Assembly: GCF_901411515.1 (NCBI RefSeq)
Contig: NZ_CABDUX010000002.1
Span: 558,001 to 622,000 of the forward strand
Source: Raoultibacter phocaeensis
Lineage (GTDB): Bacteria; Actinomycetota; Coriobacteriia; Coriobacteriales; Eggerthellaceae
DNA: 64,000 nucleotides
Direction: 5' to 3'
This document shows, one piece after another, positions 1 through 7,501 of this stretch (within the stretch, counting starts at the first letter, position 1; each line of letters opens with the position of its first letter). The notes below the pieces were generated by a model, which was not told the origin of the DNA, searched no databases, and was given only the letters and a program-made list of their open reading frames with translations. The position numbers were made by a program, and so were the translations under genes.

Positions 1-1
1 C

Positions 2-814
2 CTTCTGCAGGCCACGGTGGTAGCCGTATCGACGTTTCTCGTGATCTATTTCGCGGGTACGAAGCTCTTCAAGCTCGAGAAGCCGTTCGCTGCCACCTTG
101 GGCGCTGGCGGCTCCATCTGCGGCGTTTCCGCATCGATCGCCATCGGCAGCTCGGTCAACGCCAAGAAAGACCACGTGTCCGTCGCCATCTCCATGGTGG
201 TTATCTGGGCCACGGTCATGGTCTTTCTGCTTCCTATCGTCTGCCGCGCGCTCGGCCTGTCCGACGGTGCCTCCGGCGCCTTCATCGGAACTTCCGAGTT
301 CGCCGATGCCGCCGGTATCGCTGCGGCTGCCCAGTTCGGCGACGGGGCCATTACGACGTTTACGCTCATGAAGGTTGTCGGCCGCGATATCTTCGTCGGC
401 ATCTGGGCGTTCATCCTGGCCATCATCTCCGTGACGCTGTGGGAACGTAAAGCGGCTACCGCCGACGGCACGCGCCAGAAGCCCTCTGCGGGCGTTATCT
501 GGGAGCGTTTCCCGAAGTTCGTGGTCGGCTTCTTCATCGCCTCCATCATCGTGACGCTTGTGAACATCGGCGCTTCGCCCGAGGTGGTTTCCTCCATCGA
601 ATCGTCAGTCATCTCGCCGGTTAAGAACCTCCGCGGCTGGGCCTTCGTGCTGTGCTTCCTCTGCATCGGCCTGACCACGCGCTTCAAAGACCTCGCCGCA
701 ACCGGCTGGAAGCCCTTCGCGGCGTTCACCATCGGCGTTGTGGTCAACGTGGCGCTCGGCTTCTTGTTCTCCGTGTTCATCCTGAACGACTACTGGACGG
801 CCGTAGGGATGTAG
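2..814 (+). CDS. YeiH-family (UPF0324) putative sulfate/sulfite exporter, 3' part
   Basis: The reading frame is open from the window edge, so the 5' end is missing; 271 codons including the stop remain. The visible part is a polytopic membrane protein with the glycine-rich segment GAGGSICGVSASIAIGSS and the later motif GTSEFADAAGIAAAAQFGD, both typical of the YeiH/UPF0324 family. Family members are annotated as putative sulfate or sulfonate-related exporters, but the substrate is not proven. It lies upstream of a dsr locus on the same strand, so a role in sulfite or sulfur-anion movement is a reasonable inference. The family call is firm; the substrate is not. Confidence 0.8.
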   Translation, partial: LLQATVVAVSTFLVIYFAGTKLFKLEKPFAATLGAGGSICGVSASIAIGSSVNAKKDHVSVAISMVVIWATVMVFLLPIVCRALGLSDGASGAFIGTSEFADAAGIAAAAQFGDGAITTFTLMKVVGRDIFVGIWAFILAIISVTLWERKAATADGTRQKPSAGVIWERFPKFVVGFFIASIIVTLVNIGASPEVVSSIESSVISPVKNLRGWAFVLCFLCIGLTTRFKDLAATGWKPFAAFTIGVVVNVALGFLFSVFILNDYWTAVGM

Positions 815-818
815 TGTC

Positions 819-1193
819 ATGGATGCAGCGGCACCGGTTAAGGAAACCTGCATTCAAAGCGCATGCTTCTTCCTGCCGTTCTTCGAGTCGGGAGAATGGC
901 GGAGAAGGGGAAAGTCGCCTTGGAAGACGCTTAAGAAAGCAACGGTGGTTCCGGATACGCTTCGGTCGCTTGCCGCATACACGCAGGAGCGCATCGCGCG
1001 CAGCGCTGACGGCATGGAGTTTCTCATGAGCATCCATCACGACTGGGAGGTCACCGTCAAGAAGGACGGCGTTTGGATGGAAACCGAAACGATGCTGTAC
1101 GAAGATATCCTGCCCAAACTCAAAGAAGCAGGCTTTTCTGAGGACGACTACGTGCTGTACAGCGAGTACACCCGCAAATGGGGCATGCTGTAA
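819..1193 (+). CDS. Small hypothetical protein, 124 aa
   Basis: This frame begins with ATG five bases after the upstream transporter stop and encodes 124 residues. I do not recognise the family. The C-terminal half is acidic and looks like a folded domain (MSIHHDWEVTVKKDGVWMET, then an acidic helix and EYTRKWGML). The N-terminal 60 residues are basic and could be an extension: an internal ATG near 1015 would give a 59-residue protein starting MEFLMSIHHDW. No signal peptide or metal motif is seen. Its position between the YeiH-like gene and the DVU0298-like gene suggests co-transcription with the sulfur locus. Confidence 0.55.
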   Translation: MDAAAPVKETCIQSACFFLPFFESGEWRRRGKSPWKTLKKATVVPDTLRSLAAYTQERIARSADGMEFLMSIHHDWEVTVKKDGVWMETETMLYEDILPKLKEAGFSEDDYVLYSEYTRKWGML

Positions 1194-1295
1194 GCGAAGT
1201 CCGATACGGCGCACGTGCAGGCGGTCCCGCGGAAGCGGGGCTGCCTGCAGCCGTTGTCCTGGTGCATGGAAGCGGCGCGAGCGAAACGGGGTTGT

Positions 1296-1769
1296 GTGGA
1301 GACCATTACGAAAGAGGCCGTTCGCGCGCTTGTCGAAGCGGGCGGCGAAGAGAAGCTCGTCGAGCTGTTCGACGAAGATCCGAGCCGGATCAGGCGGTTT
1401 CTGACGCGCCTTTGCTACGAGCGCGACGAGGTCTGTCGGCTGCGTGCCATCGAGTGCTTCGCGCTGCTTTCACGCGAGCGCGCCGATGCGCTGCCCGCGT
1501 TCTTCACCGAGATCATTCGCCGCTGCCTGTGGGAGATGAACGAGGAGGGCGGAAACGTGGCCTGGTCGGCCCCTGAGATCGCCGGGGCGGTGATAGCGGG
1601 CTCACCCGACCGGTTCGGAGCCTATTTCTCGTACGTGGCCTGCGCGGCGCTCGACGAGCCGACGTTCGGCCCCAGCCTGATTGCGGCGTACGATCGGGTT
1701 TGCCAGGCGAAACCTTCGGTTGTGCAGGACTTCGAGGAGTCGGTGCGCGCGCTGTGCGAACGCCTTTAG
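1296..1769 (+). CDS. DVU0298-family HEAT-like protein
   Basis: A helical protein of about 157 residues. The segment RRCLWEMNEEGGNVAWSAPE closely resembles the central signature of the DVU0298 family known from sulfate reducers (tryptophan, N-E/D-E-G-G, then W-x-x-P-E). The repeated helix pairs look like HEAT repeats. I chose the GTG at 1296 (METITKEAV...) because family members begin at about this point; an in-frame GTG at 1215 would add 27 residues of unlikely composition. The biochemical role is unknown. Its place between the transporter and the siroheme gene fits a sulfite-metabolism context. Confidence 0.65.
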   Translation: METITKEAVRALVEAGGEEKLVELFDEDPSRIRRFLTRLCYERDEVCRLRAIECFALLSRERADALPAFFTEIIRRCLWEMNEEGGNVAWSAPEIAGAVIAGSPDRFGAYFSYVACAALDEPTFGPSLIAAYDRVCQAKPSVVQDFEESVRALCERL

Positions 1770-1809
1770 CTGTGGGGTTTGGTTGACGGTGCGCACTGCG
1801 CGAACGCGT

Positions 1810-2469
1810 TTAGCCGCGCGGTTCGGTTTCGCGCAGCGCCTCGGAAAGCAGGCTCTCGAACAGCGCGCGGGCGGCTTCTTGCTCGCCAGCGCTCACCAGC
1901 GCGAACATGCGGCTGTCGGCCACCTGCTGCCAGAACCGAGCGCGTGCGCCCTCGTCGGGAAGCGCCTCGATGACGCGGCTTCTTTGCGCCTGCAACGCGT
2001 CGAGGTAGCCCTCGTAGCCTTCGGGTATGCGCTCTTCGAGTTCGGCGCGGAGGCGGCGGGCGGTAAGGGGGCTTGCGCCCTCGGTCGAGACGGCTACCGA
2101 GAGCTTGCCGCGCCTCATGACCGAAGGAAGAAAGAACGTGCACAGCTCGGGGCGGTCGGCTACGTTGACCATCAGGTGCTTGCCTGCGGCATCGCGGTAC
2201 ACGCGCGCGTTAGCCGCCTCGTCGTCGGTTGCGACGAAGACGATGTCGGCACCTTGAAGGTCGGTGGGTGTATAGGCGCGAGGCCGCCATTCTATACGGC
2301 GCTCGCATGCGAGCGCATGCAGGGTTTCGGTGAGCTCGGGCGATACCACGGCAATGGAAGCACCGCAGGGTACAAGCCCCTCGACTTTGCGCGTTGCAAC
2401 AGCGCCTCCCCCCACAACGAGCGCCGTGCGGCCTTCCAGTACAAGCGAAACGGGGTAGGTTTGCAACAT
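1810..2469 (-). CDS. Precorrin-2 dehydrogenase / sirohydrochlorin ferrochelatase (CysG N-terminal type)
   Basis: A 219-residue protein with an N-terminal Rossmann fold (VVGGGAVATRKVEGL, residues about 17-31) followed by VVSPELTETL, then TDDEAANARV and the segment VNVADRPELCTFFLPSVMRRGKLSVAVSTEGASP that marks the bifunctional siroheme synthase N-domain. It oxidises precorrin-2 with NAD+ and probably inserts iron to give siroheme, the cofactor of sulfite reductases. The start ATG at 2469 has AGGAG five bases upstream; the frame is open further upstream, but without such a site. It is transcribed divergently from the dsrD-like gene, which suggests siroheme supply for a DsrAB encoded nearby. No methyltransferase domain is attached. 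Confidence 0.88.
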   Translation of the reverse strand: MLQTYPVSLVLEGRTALVVGGGAVATRKVEGLVPCGASIAVVSPELTETLHALACERRIEWRPRAYTPTDLQGADIVFVATDDEAANARVYRDAAGKHLMVNVADRPELCTFFLPSVMRRGKLSVAVSTEGASPLTARRLRAELEERIPEGYEGYLDALQAQRSRVIEALPDEGARARFWQQVADSRMFALVSAGEQEAARALFESLLSEALRETEPRG

Positions 2470-2737
2470 GGCGACTCCTGCTCTGCGCGGATGGCGACGG
2501 GTGCGTGGCACCTTGGCGGCGAGCGGCGAGGCTAAGGGGTGCGCCAAGTGCCGCAGCCTGTGCAACCCAGTATATGACCAGGCGATCCCCTCAGTCATCG
2601 CCTTTCGTAATGCTTTGATGAATTCATTTTATTTTACAGGCGGAATCCAGGGTGATTAACTGGTAGTCACGTGTACGGGCCGAAGGCTCGCGCTGGGATG
2701 CCCTCGGACTCGCGTCCAATTCAAGGAGGAGACCGCA

Positions 2738-2959
2738 ATGGAAAAAGGTGCTGCAGATCCTGCCATCAAGCAAAAAGTTCTCGACTATCTTGACACCGTT
2801 GAAAAAGCGAAGAGCAAAGAGATCGCCAAAGCGATTTCGGAGGACAAATCGGCTGTCGATTTGGCTGTGAAGGAGCTCGCCTTCGAGGACAAGGTCGAAT
2901 ACCTCTACATCACTACCACGTTCATCGCCCTCAAAGGCAAAGTCGCCCCGCCGCAGTAA
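2738..2959 (+). CDS. dsrD: DsrD-like winged-helix protein
   Basis: A 73-residue protein with a perfect Shine-Dalgarno (AAGGAGGAG) before the ATG. The layout is that of a small winged helix: helix KQKVLDYLDTVEKAKSKE, helix AKAISEDKSAVDLAVKELAFED, then a beta wing VEYLYITTTFIALKG. Length and the ending Y-x-T-T-x-x-x-x-LKG resemble DsrD of sulfate reducers, a small protein encoded after dsrAB and reported to activate DsrAB allosterically. Its place just upstream of dsrMKJOP supports this. Overall identity to DsrD cannot be measured here, so a generic winged-helix protein remains possible. Confidence 0.6.
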   Translation: MEKGAADPAIKQKVLDYLDTVEKAKSKEIAKAISEDKSAVDLAVKELAFEDKVEYLYITTTFIALKGKVAPPQ

Positions 2960-2997
2960 GGCGGATTCGAGCCGAAAGCACTGAACTCAACCGCTCC

Positions 2998-3025
2998 TTG
3001 CGCCGATGCCGCTTTGTCGGCGCAA
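2998..3025. promoter_or_regulatory. Perfect 9-bp hairpin between dsrD-like gene and RsbRD-type gene
   Basis: Arms 2998-3006 (TTGCGCCGA) and 3017-3025 (TCGGCGCAA) are perfectly complementary around a 10-base loop. No T-run follows, so this is not a canonical terminator. It lies about 40 bases after the dsrD-like stop and about 85 bases before the next start, so attenuation or mRNA processing in the dsr operon is possible. Confidence 0.45.
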
Positions 3026-3109
3026 AGACGGGGGTAAGCGCGCAGCTGGGAACTGCGCTCTGCATTCCTGGTTTGCCGGGGTCCGGCGAAAAACATGGAA
3101 GTGGGATGA

Positions 3110-3634
3110 ATGCTGATGAACACGTTGTATGGGGAGATCGAATCGAGGCGTGCATCGATTCTCAAAGCCTGGCGGGCCAGCTTCGGCACCGAATCCCAGG
3201 CAAGCGGGTTTGCGCCGAAAAAAGGCGACAACCGATTCACCGATTCTCTTGGTTACCTGATCGACGAGAGCACAAACGACGCCCTTACCTGGTTGGTGAG
3301 GGGCGGCGGTAAGGAAAGCATTCCCGAGACGCTCGTCGACCTGTGCCGTTTGAAGGCCGTCCAGGAAGCGAGCCCGTCTGCCGCATTCGGGTTCATCTTC
3401 GATCTGAAGCGCGCCATCCGCTCGACGTGCGGGGGCGCCGCGCTCGCGAGCGGAACCGAGTTCGTGCAGGTAGAAGAGCGGATCGACGAGCTCGCCCTGT
3501 TCGCCTTCGATTGGTATTCGCAGTTCAGGGAGAAGATCTACCGGATCAAATTCGACGAGATGCAGAGAAGCGAGGGGCTCATGCAAAGAAGACGGACCGC
3601 GAAACGCGGCGAATGCGAAAGAGAAGCGGTATGA
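3110..3634 (+). CDS. RsbRD N-terminal-domain protein upstream of dsrM
   Basis: A soluble, mostly helical protein of 174 residues. It opens with helix LYGEIESRRASILKAWRASF, a pattern of the RsbRD N-terminal domain (globin-like sensor of the RsbR family), and continues with short helices and a final amphipathic helix. Such proteins commonly precede dsrM in dsrMKJOP operons. The start could be ATG 3110 or ATG 3116. The stop overlaps the dsrM ATG (ATGA), so the two are translationally coupled. No STAS domain is attached. A regulatory or sensory role in the dsr operon is inferred from context only. Confidence 0.65.
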   Translation: MLMNTLYGEIESRRASILKAWRASFGTESQASGFAPKKGDNRFTDSLGYLIDESTNDALTWLVRGGGKESIPETLVDLCRLKAVQEASPSAAFGFIFDLKRAIRSTCGGAALASGTEFVQVEERIDELALFAFDWYSQFREKIYRIKFDEMQRSEGLMQRRRTAKRGECEREAV

Positions 3635-4620
3635 AGATAGTCATTCCTTTGGCGCTCACGGTTTTCTTAGCGCTGATCGCATGGGTGGGCACCGAGGTAC
3701 TCGGCCTGTACGCCCTGTTCGGCATCGTCATACCCTACGTTGCCGTGGTAAGTTTCGTCGGCGGATTCGTCTACCGCCTCATCGTGTGGGGCCGGTCGGC
3801 CGTGCCGTTTCGCATTCCCACCACGTGCGGGCAGCAGAAATCGCTTCCGTGGGTCAAACAGAACAAGATCGACAACCCCTCATCGTCGGCCGGCGTCGTC
3901 GGCAGGATGCTGCTCGAAGTGCTCGTGTTCCGCTCGCTGTTCCGCAACACGAAAACCGAAAAGCGCGGCGAGGCGTTCGGCGTGGGCTCGGCGAAATGGC
4001 TGTGGCTCGGAGCGCTCGTATTCCACTGGTCGATGCTCGTCATCGTGCTGAGGCATCTGCGCTTCTTCCTCGATCCCGTGCCGGCTCCCTTGGCGGCAAT
4101 CGAGGGCATGGATTCGTTTTTGCAGGTCGGCTTGCCGCTGCTCTACATCACCGACCTTCTGATCGTGTCCGCGCTCACGTTTCTGTTCATACGGCGCGTC
4201 GTCGTTCCGCGCGTGCGCTACCTTTCGCTGCCCAACGATTACTTCCCGCTGTTTCTGCTCATCGGGGTCGTCGTCGCAGGCATTGCGATGCGCTATTTCT
4301 TGAGGGTCGATATCACCGCGGTGAAGGAGATGGCCATGGGGCTTGTGACGTTGCACCCGGTTGTCATGGACAACGTCGGTTCGATCTTCTACGTCCATCT
4401 GTTCTTGGCAAGCGTGCTTGTGGGGTACTTCCCGTGGAGCAAGCTCATGCATGCGGGCGGGATCATCCTTTCTCCGACGCGCAACATGGCCAACAACACC
4501 CGCATGGTGCGCCACGTCAACCCGTGGAACCCCGAGGTCGAGGTGCATACGTACGCTGAGTACGAAGAGGAATTCAAAGACAAAATGGTGAAAGTCGGAT
4601 TGCCGCTGGATGCGGAGTGA
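3631..4620 (+). CDS. dsrM: DsrM, membrane cytochrome b-type subunit of the DsrMKJOP complex
   Basis: A 329-residue membrane protein with about six hydrophobic segments. It is related to NarI-type di-heme cytochrome b subunits: histidines in transmembrane segments (for example WLGALVFHWSMLVIVLRHL and SIFYVHLFLASVLVGYFPWSKLMHAGG) are candidate heme ligands. The C-terminal tail ends in the cytoplasm with NMANNTRMVRHVNPWNPEVEV, a stretch seen in DsrM proteins. In DsrMKJOP it exchanges electrons with the quinone pool and DsrK. The start ATG at 3631 overlaps the preceding stop; a longer in-frame reading upstream lies inside the previous gene and is rejected. Confidence 0.92.
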   Translation: MKIVIPLALTVFLALIAWVGTEVLGLYALFGIVIPYVAVVSFVGGFVYRLIVWGRSAVPFRIPTTCGQQKSLPWVKQNKIDNPSSSAGVVGRMLLEVLVFRSLFRNTKTEKRGEAFGVGSAKWLWLGALVFHWSMLVIVLRHLRFFLDPVPAPLAAIEGMDSFLQVGLPLLYITDLLIVSALTFLFIRRVVVPRVRYLSLPNDYFPLFLLIGVVVAGIAMRYFLRVDITAVKEMAMGLVTLHPVVMDNVGSIFYVHLFLASVLVGYFPWSKLMHAGGIILSPTRNMANNTRMVRHVNPWNPEVEVHTYAEYEEEFKDKMVKVGLPLDAE

Positions 4621-4625
4621 GGGCT

Positions 4626-6287
4626 ATGGCAAACCAAGTGAAACAAGACGAGCTGCTCGATTTCTCCTTCGACGTTCCGGCTGCGAAATGGACGGATGTG
4701 CCGGTGGAGTTCAAGCCGGGCATGTACTGCCACGGAGCGAAGCCGAAGAACCTCGAGATCGTCGGTCTGCCGAACGGACACGACTGGTCCGTGACCGATG
4801 AAGATTGGCATCTGCCCGAGGGGTGGAAGGAAACCGTTCTGAACGGCATGCAGGACCTCATGAAGAAGTACCGATCGTTTCGGCTGTTCATGGACGTGTG
4901 CGTGCGCTGCGGCGCCTGCGCCGACAAGTGCCATTTCTACCTGGGTTCGGGCGATCCAAAGAACATGCCTGTTGTGCGCGCCGAGCTCTTGCGGTCGGTG
5001 TACCGCCGCTACTTCACCACGTCGGGCAAGCTGTTCGGCGAGCTGGTGGGTGCGCGCGACCTCACCGAAGAGGTGATCAAGGAGTGGTACGCCTACTTCT
5101 TCCAATGTACGGAGTGCCGCCGGTGCTCGGTGTTCTGCCCCTACGGGATCGACCAGGCCGAAATCACCATGATGGGCAGGGAGCTCTTGAACCTGCTCGG
5201 CCTCAACACCGAGTGGATCGCAGGGCCTGTTGCCAACTGCTACATGAAGGGCAACCACGTGGGCCTCGAGCCGCAGACCATCATGAGCAACATCGAGTTT
5301 CTCATGGAGGATCTGGCCGATATCACGGGCAAGGAGTTCAAGCCCTCGTTCAACCGGAAGGGTGCCGAGATCCTGCTCGTCGTACCCTCCGGAGACCTGT
5401 ACGCCGAGCCGGGAACGTATACGTTCATGGGCTACATCCTTCTGCTCGAGCATCTGGGGCTCGACTACACGCTGAGCACCTACGCTTCGGAGGGCGGCAA
5501 CTTCGGCTTCTTCACGACGAACGACATGGCGAAGCGACTCAACGCGAAGATGTATGCCGAGGCCGAGCGCTTGGGCGTCAAATGGATGCTCGGCGGCGAG
5601 TGCGGCCACATGTGGCGGCTCGTGAACCAGTACATGGACACGTGGAACGGGCCGGCCGATTTCCTCGAGGTGCCGGTATCCCCGATCACGGGCACGAGGT
5701 TCGAGAACGCGCGTTCCACGAAGATGGTCCACATCACCGAATTCACGGCCGACCTGCTCCACCACGGCAAGCTCAACCTCGACCCGAGCAGGAACGACCA
5801 CCATGTGGTGACCTACCACGATTCCTGCAACACGGCGCGCGGTATGGGGTTGCTCGAGGAGCCGCGCTTCATCATCAACAAGGTGTGCAACCACTTTCAC
5901 GAGATGCCCGAAGAGACCATCCGCGAGAAGACGCTGTGCTGCGGCAGCGGCGCCGGGCTCAATGCGGGCGAGAACATGGAGATGCGCATGCGGGGCGGGT
6001 TCCCGCGCGCGAACGCGGTGCGCTACGTGAGGGACCGCTACGGCGTGAACACGCTCGCCAACATCTGCGCGCTCGACCGCGCGTCGTTTCCGGCGCTTAT
6101 GGATTACTGGGTTCCCGGAACCGAGGTTGCGGGCGTGCACGAGCTTTTGGGCAACGCGCTCATTCTTGACGGCGAGACCGAGCGCACGCTCGACTTGAGG
6201 CTGCGGGAGATTCCCCAGAAGCCCGCTGCGCCCGGGGACGAGGGTGCAGGCGATTGCCCAGAGCAGGGGGGAGACGAGCATGTATAA
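4626..6287 (+). CDS. dsrK: DsrK, HdrD-like iron-sulfur catalytic subunit
   Basis: A 553-residue cytoplasmic protein. Two 4Fe-4S motifs are visible: CVRCGACADKCHF (from about residue 92) and CTECRRCSVFCPYG (from about residue 161). The C-terminal half carries the CCG-domain features HDSCNTARG (about residue 398) and CCGSGAGLNAGEN (about residue 438), which in HdrD/DsrK bind the special 4Fe-4S cluster used for disulfide chemistry. In the dsr pathway DsrK is thought to reduce the DsrC trisulfide. The ATG at 4626 has GGAG eight bases upstream; the in-frame GTG at 4617 is less likely. The 3' end overlaps dsrJ by eight bases. Confidence 0.95.
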   Translation: MANQVKQDELLDFSFDVPAAKWTDVPVEFKPGMYCHGAKPKNLEIVGLPNGHDWSVTDEDWHLPEGWKETVLNGMQDLMKKYRSFRLFMDVCVRCGACADKCHFYLGSGDPKNMPVVRAELLRSVYRRYFTTSGKLFGELVGARDLTEEVIKEWYAYFFQCTECRRCSVFCPYGIDQAEITMMGRELLNLLGLNTEWIAGPVANCYMKGNHVGLEPQTIMSNIEFLMEDLADITGKEFKPSFNRKGAEILLVVPSGDLYAEPGTYTFMGYILLLEHLGLDYTLSTYASEGGNFGFFTTNDMAKRLNAKMYAEAERLGVKWMLGGECGHMWRLVNQYMDTWNGPADFLEVPVSPITGTRFENARSTKMVHITEFTADLLHHGKLNLDPSRNDHHVVTYHDSCNTARGMGLLEEPRFIINKVCNHFHEMPEETIREKTLCCGSGAGLNAGENMEMRMRGGFPRANAVRYVRDRYGVNTLANICALDRASFPALMDYWVPGTEVAGVHELLGNALILDGETERTLDLRLREIPQKPAAPGDEGAGDCPEQGGDEHV

Positions 6288-6669
6288 GGGAGGAAGGATC
6301 ATCCTGTTCGCGGTGCTGTTCTGCCTCGTGGCGCTTTCGCCGTTTCTCGTGAATGCGTTCTCGGCATCGGCAGGACCCGAGGTGAGCACCGATACGCCCG
6401 TTATCAACGAGCTAAAAGCCAAGGAGTGCGTCGCGTCGACCGAGTACATGAAAGACTCGCATATGCAGCTGCTCGACCAGTGGCGAAACGACGTCGTCCG
6501 CGAAGGCTCGTACGAGTACGAAAGCGCGTCCGGGCAGATATACGAGAAGAGCCTCGACGAAACCTGCCTCGAGTGCCACTCGAACCGCGAGGAATTCTGC
6601 GACGCGTGCCACTCGTATGCGGGAGTCGAGCTGTACTGCTGGGATTGTCATGACAACGCCGGATCGTGA
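6280..6669 (+). CDS. dsrJ: DsrJ, triheme cytochrome c subunit
   Basis: A 129-residue protein with an N-terminal membrane anchor (RIILFAVLFCLVALSPFLV) that doubles as export signal and three heme c motifs, CLECH, CDACH and CWDCH, near the C-terminus. Before them lies the DsrJ-conserved segment KECVASTEYMKDSHMQLLDQ; the cysteine in ECVA (residue 50) matches the unusual cysteine heme ligand described for DsrJ. The protein faces outside the membrane and needs a cytochrome c maturation system, not seen in this window. The start at 6280 has GGGGGAG upstream and lies within the end of dsrK. Confidence 0.94.
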   Translation: MYKGGRIILFAVLFCLVALSPFLVNAFSASAGPEVSTDTPVINELKAKECVASTEYMKDSHMQLLDQWRNDVVREGSYEYESASGQIYEKSLDETCLECHSNREEFCDACHSYAGVELYCWDCHDNAGS

Positions 6670-6721
6670 GCTGGTTTAGGATGTGCGGTTCAGGGGTGAC
6701 GAGAGGAGTCGGGGACCGGTT

Positions 6722-7501
6722 ATGAAAAGACGCGATTTTCTGATAGCGGGTGCCGCTTTGGGCGCTGCCGGGCTCGGCTGCCTTGCAGGATGCAGCGCGC
6801 CTGAGGCCGATGCCGCCGCTGCAGATTCAGGAGGCGTGGCTGGCAGGCATTGGGGGTTCGTGATCGATGTCGAGAAGTTCAACCGCGACGCCGATATGGA
6901 AAAGATCCGCACGGCGTGCCATAGCGCCTACAACGTTCCTTCGATCGATGATTCGAAGGAAGAGATCAAATGGATTTGGGAGGAAAGCTTCGAGCATGCG
7001 TTTCATGAGGTGAGCGGCGAGTTCTTAACGAGCGAGATCAAGGAGTCGGGGGTTCCCGTGCTCTGCAACCACTGCGAGGAGCCTCCGTGCGTGCGCGTGT
7101 GTCCGACGAAGGCCACGTTCAAGCGCGCCGACGGCATCGTGGAGATGGACTACCACCGCTGTATCGGCTGCCGGTTCTGCATGGCCGCCTGCCCCTACGG
7201 TGCGCGCAGCCTCAACTTCAGCGATCCGGCCGATCACCTCGACGCGGTCGATCCCGGCTATCCCACGCGGATGAGGGGCGTCGTTGAGAAATGCATGATG
7301 TGCGCCGGGCGCATCGACAAGGGCGAGATGCCCTTGTGCGCAGAGGCGTCGAACGGCTCGATCCTGTTCGGCGATTTGAACGATCCCGAATCGGAGGTGA
7401 GAAAGGTGCTCGATAGCTCCTTCTCGCTGAGGCGCAGGGCGTCGCTCGGTACTGGCCCGTCTGTCTACTACGTGCTCGGGGGAGGCGAACAGCATGCTTG
7501 A
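6722..7501 (+). CDS. dsrO: DsrO, exported ferredoxin-like iron-sulfur subunit
   Basis: A 259-residue protein with a Tat signal (KRRDFLIAGAALGAAGLG) that also ends in a lipobox-like LAGC. The mature part has the 4Fe-4S cysteine clusters of the DMSO-reductase beta-subunit type: CNHCEEPPCVRVCPTKAT (about residues 114-131), CIGCRFCMAACPYGA (about 147-161) and CMMCAGRIDKGEMPLC. In DsrMKJOP it links DsrJ to the membrane protein DsrP on the outer face. The ATG at 6722 directly precedes the Tat motif; an earlier in-frame start would put 13 extra residues before it. The last eight bases overlap dsrP. Confidence 0.93.
   Translation: MKRRDFLIAGAALGAAGLGCLAGCSAPEADAAAADSGGVAGRHWGFVIDVEKFNRDADMEKIRTACHSAYNVPSIDDSKEEIKWIWEESFEHAFHEVSGEFLTSEIKESGVPVLCNHCEEPPCVRVCPTKATFKRADGIVEMDYHRCIGCRFCMAACPYGARSLNFSDPADHLDAVDPGYPTRMRGVVEKCMMCAGRIDKGEMPLCAEASNGSILFGDLNDPESEVRKVLDSSFSLRRRASLGTGPSVYYVLGGGEQHA

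Noticed and set aside
4389-6449. 686-codon minus-strand frame opposite dsrK
   Set aside because: Antisense of a well-supported gene; composition is that of a GC-rich shadow frame, no domain.
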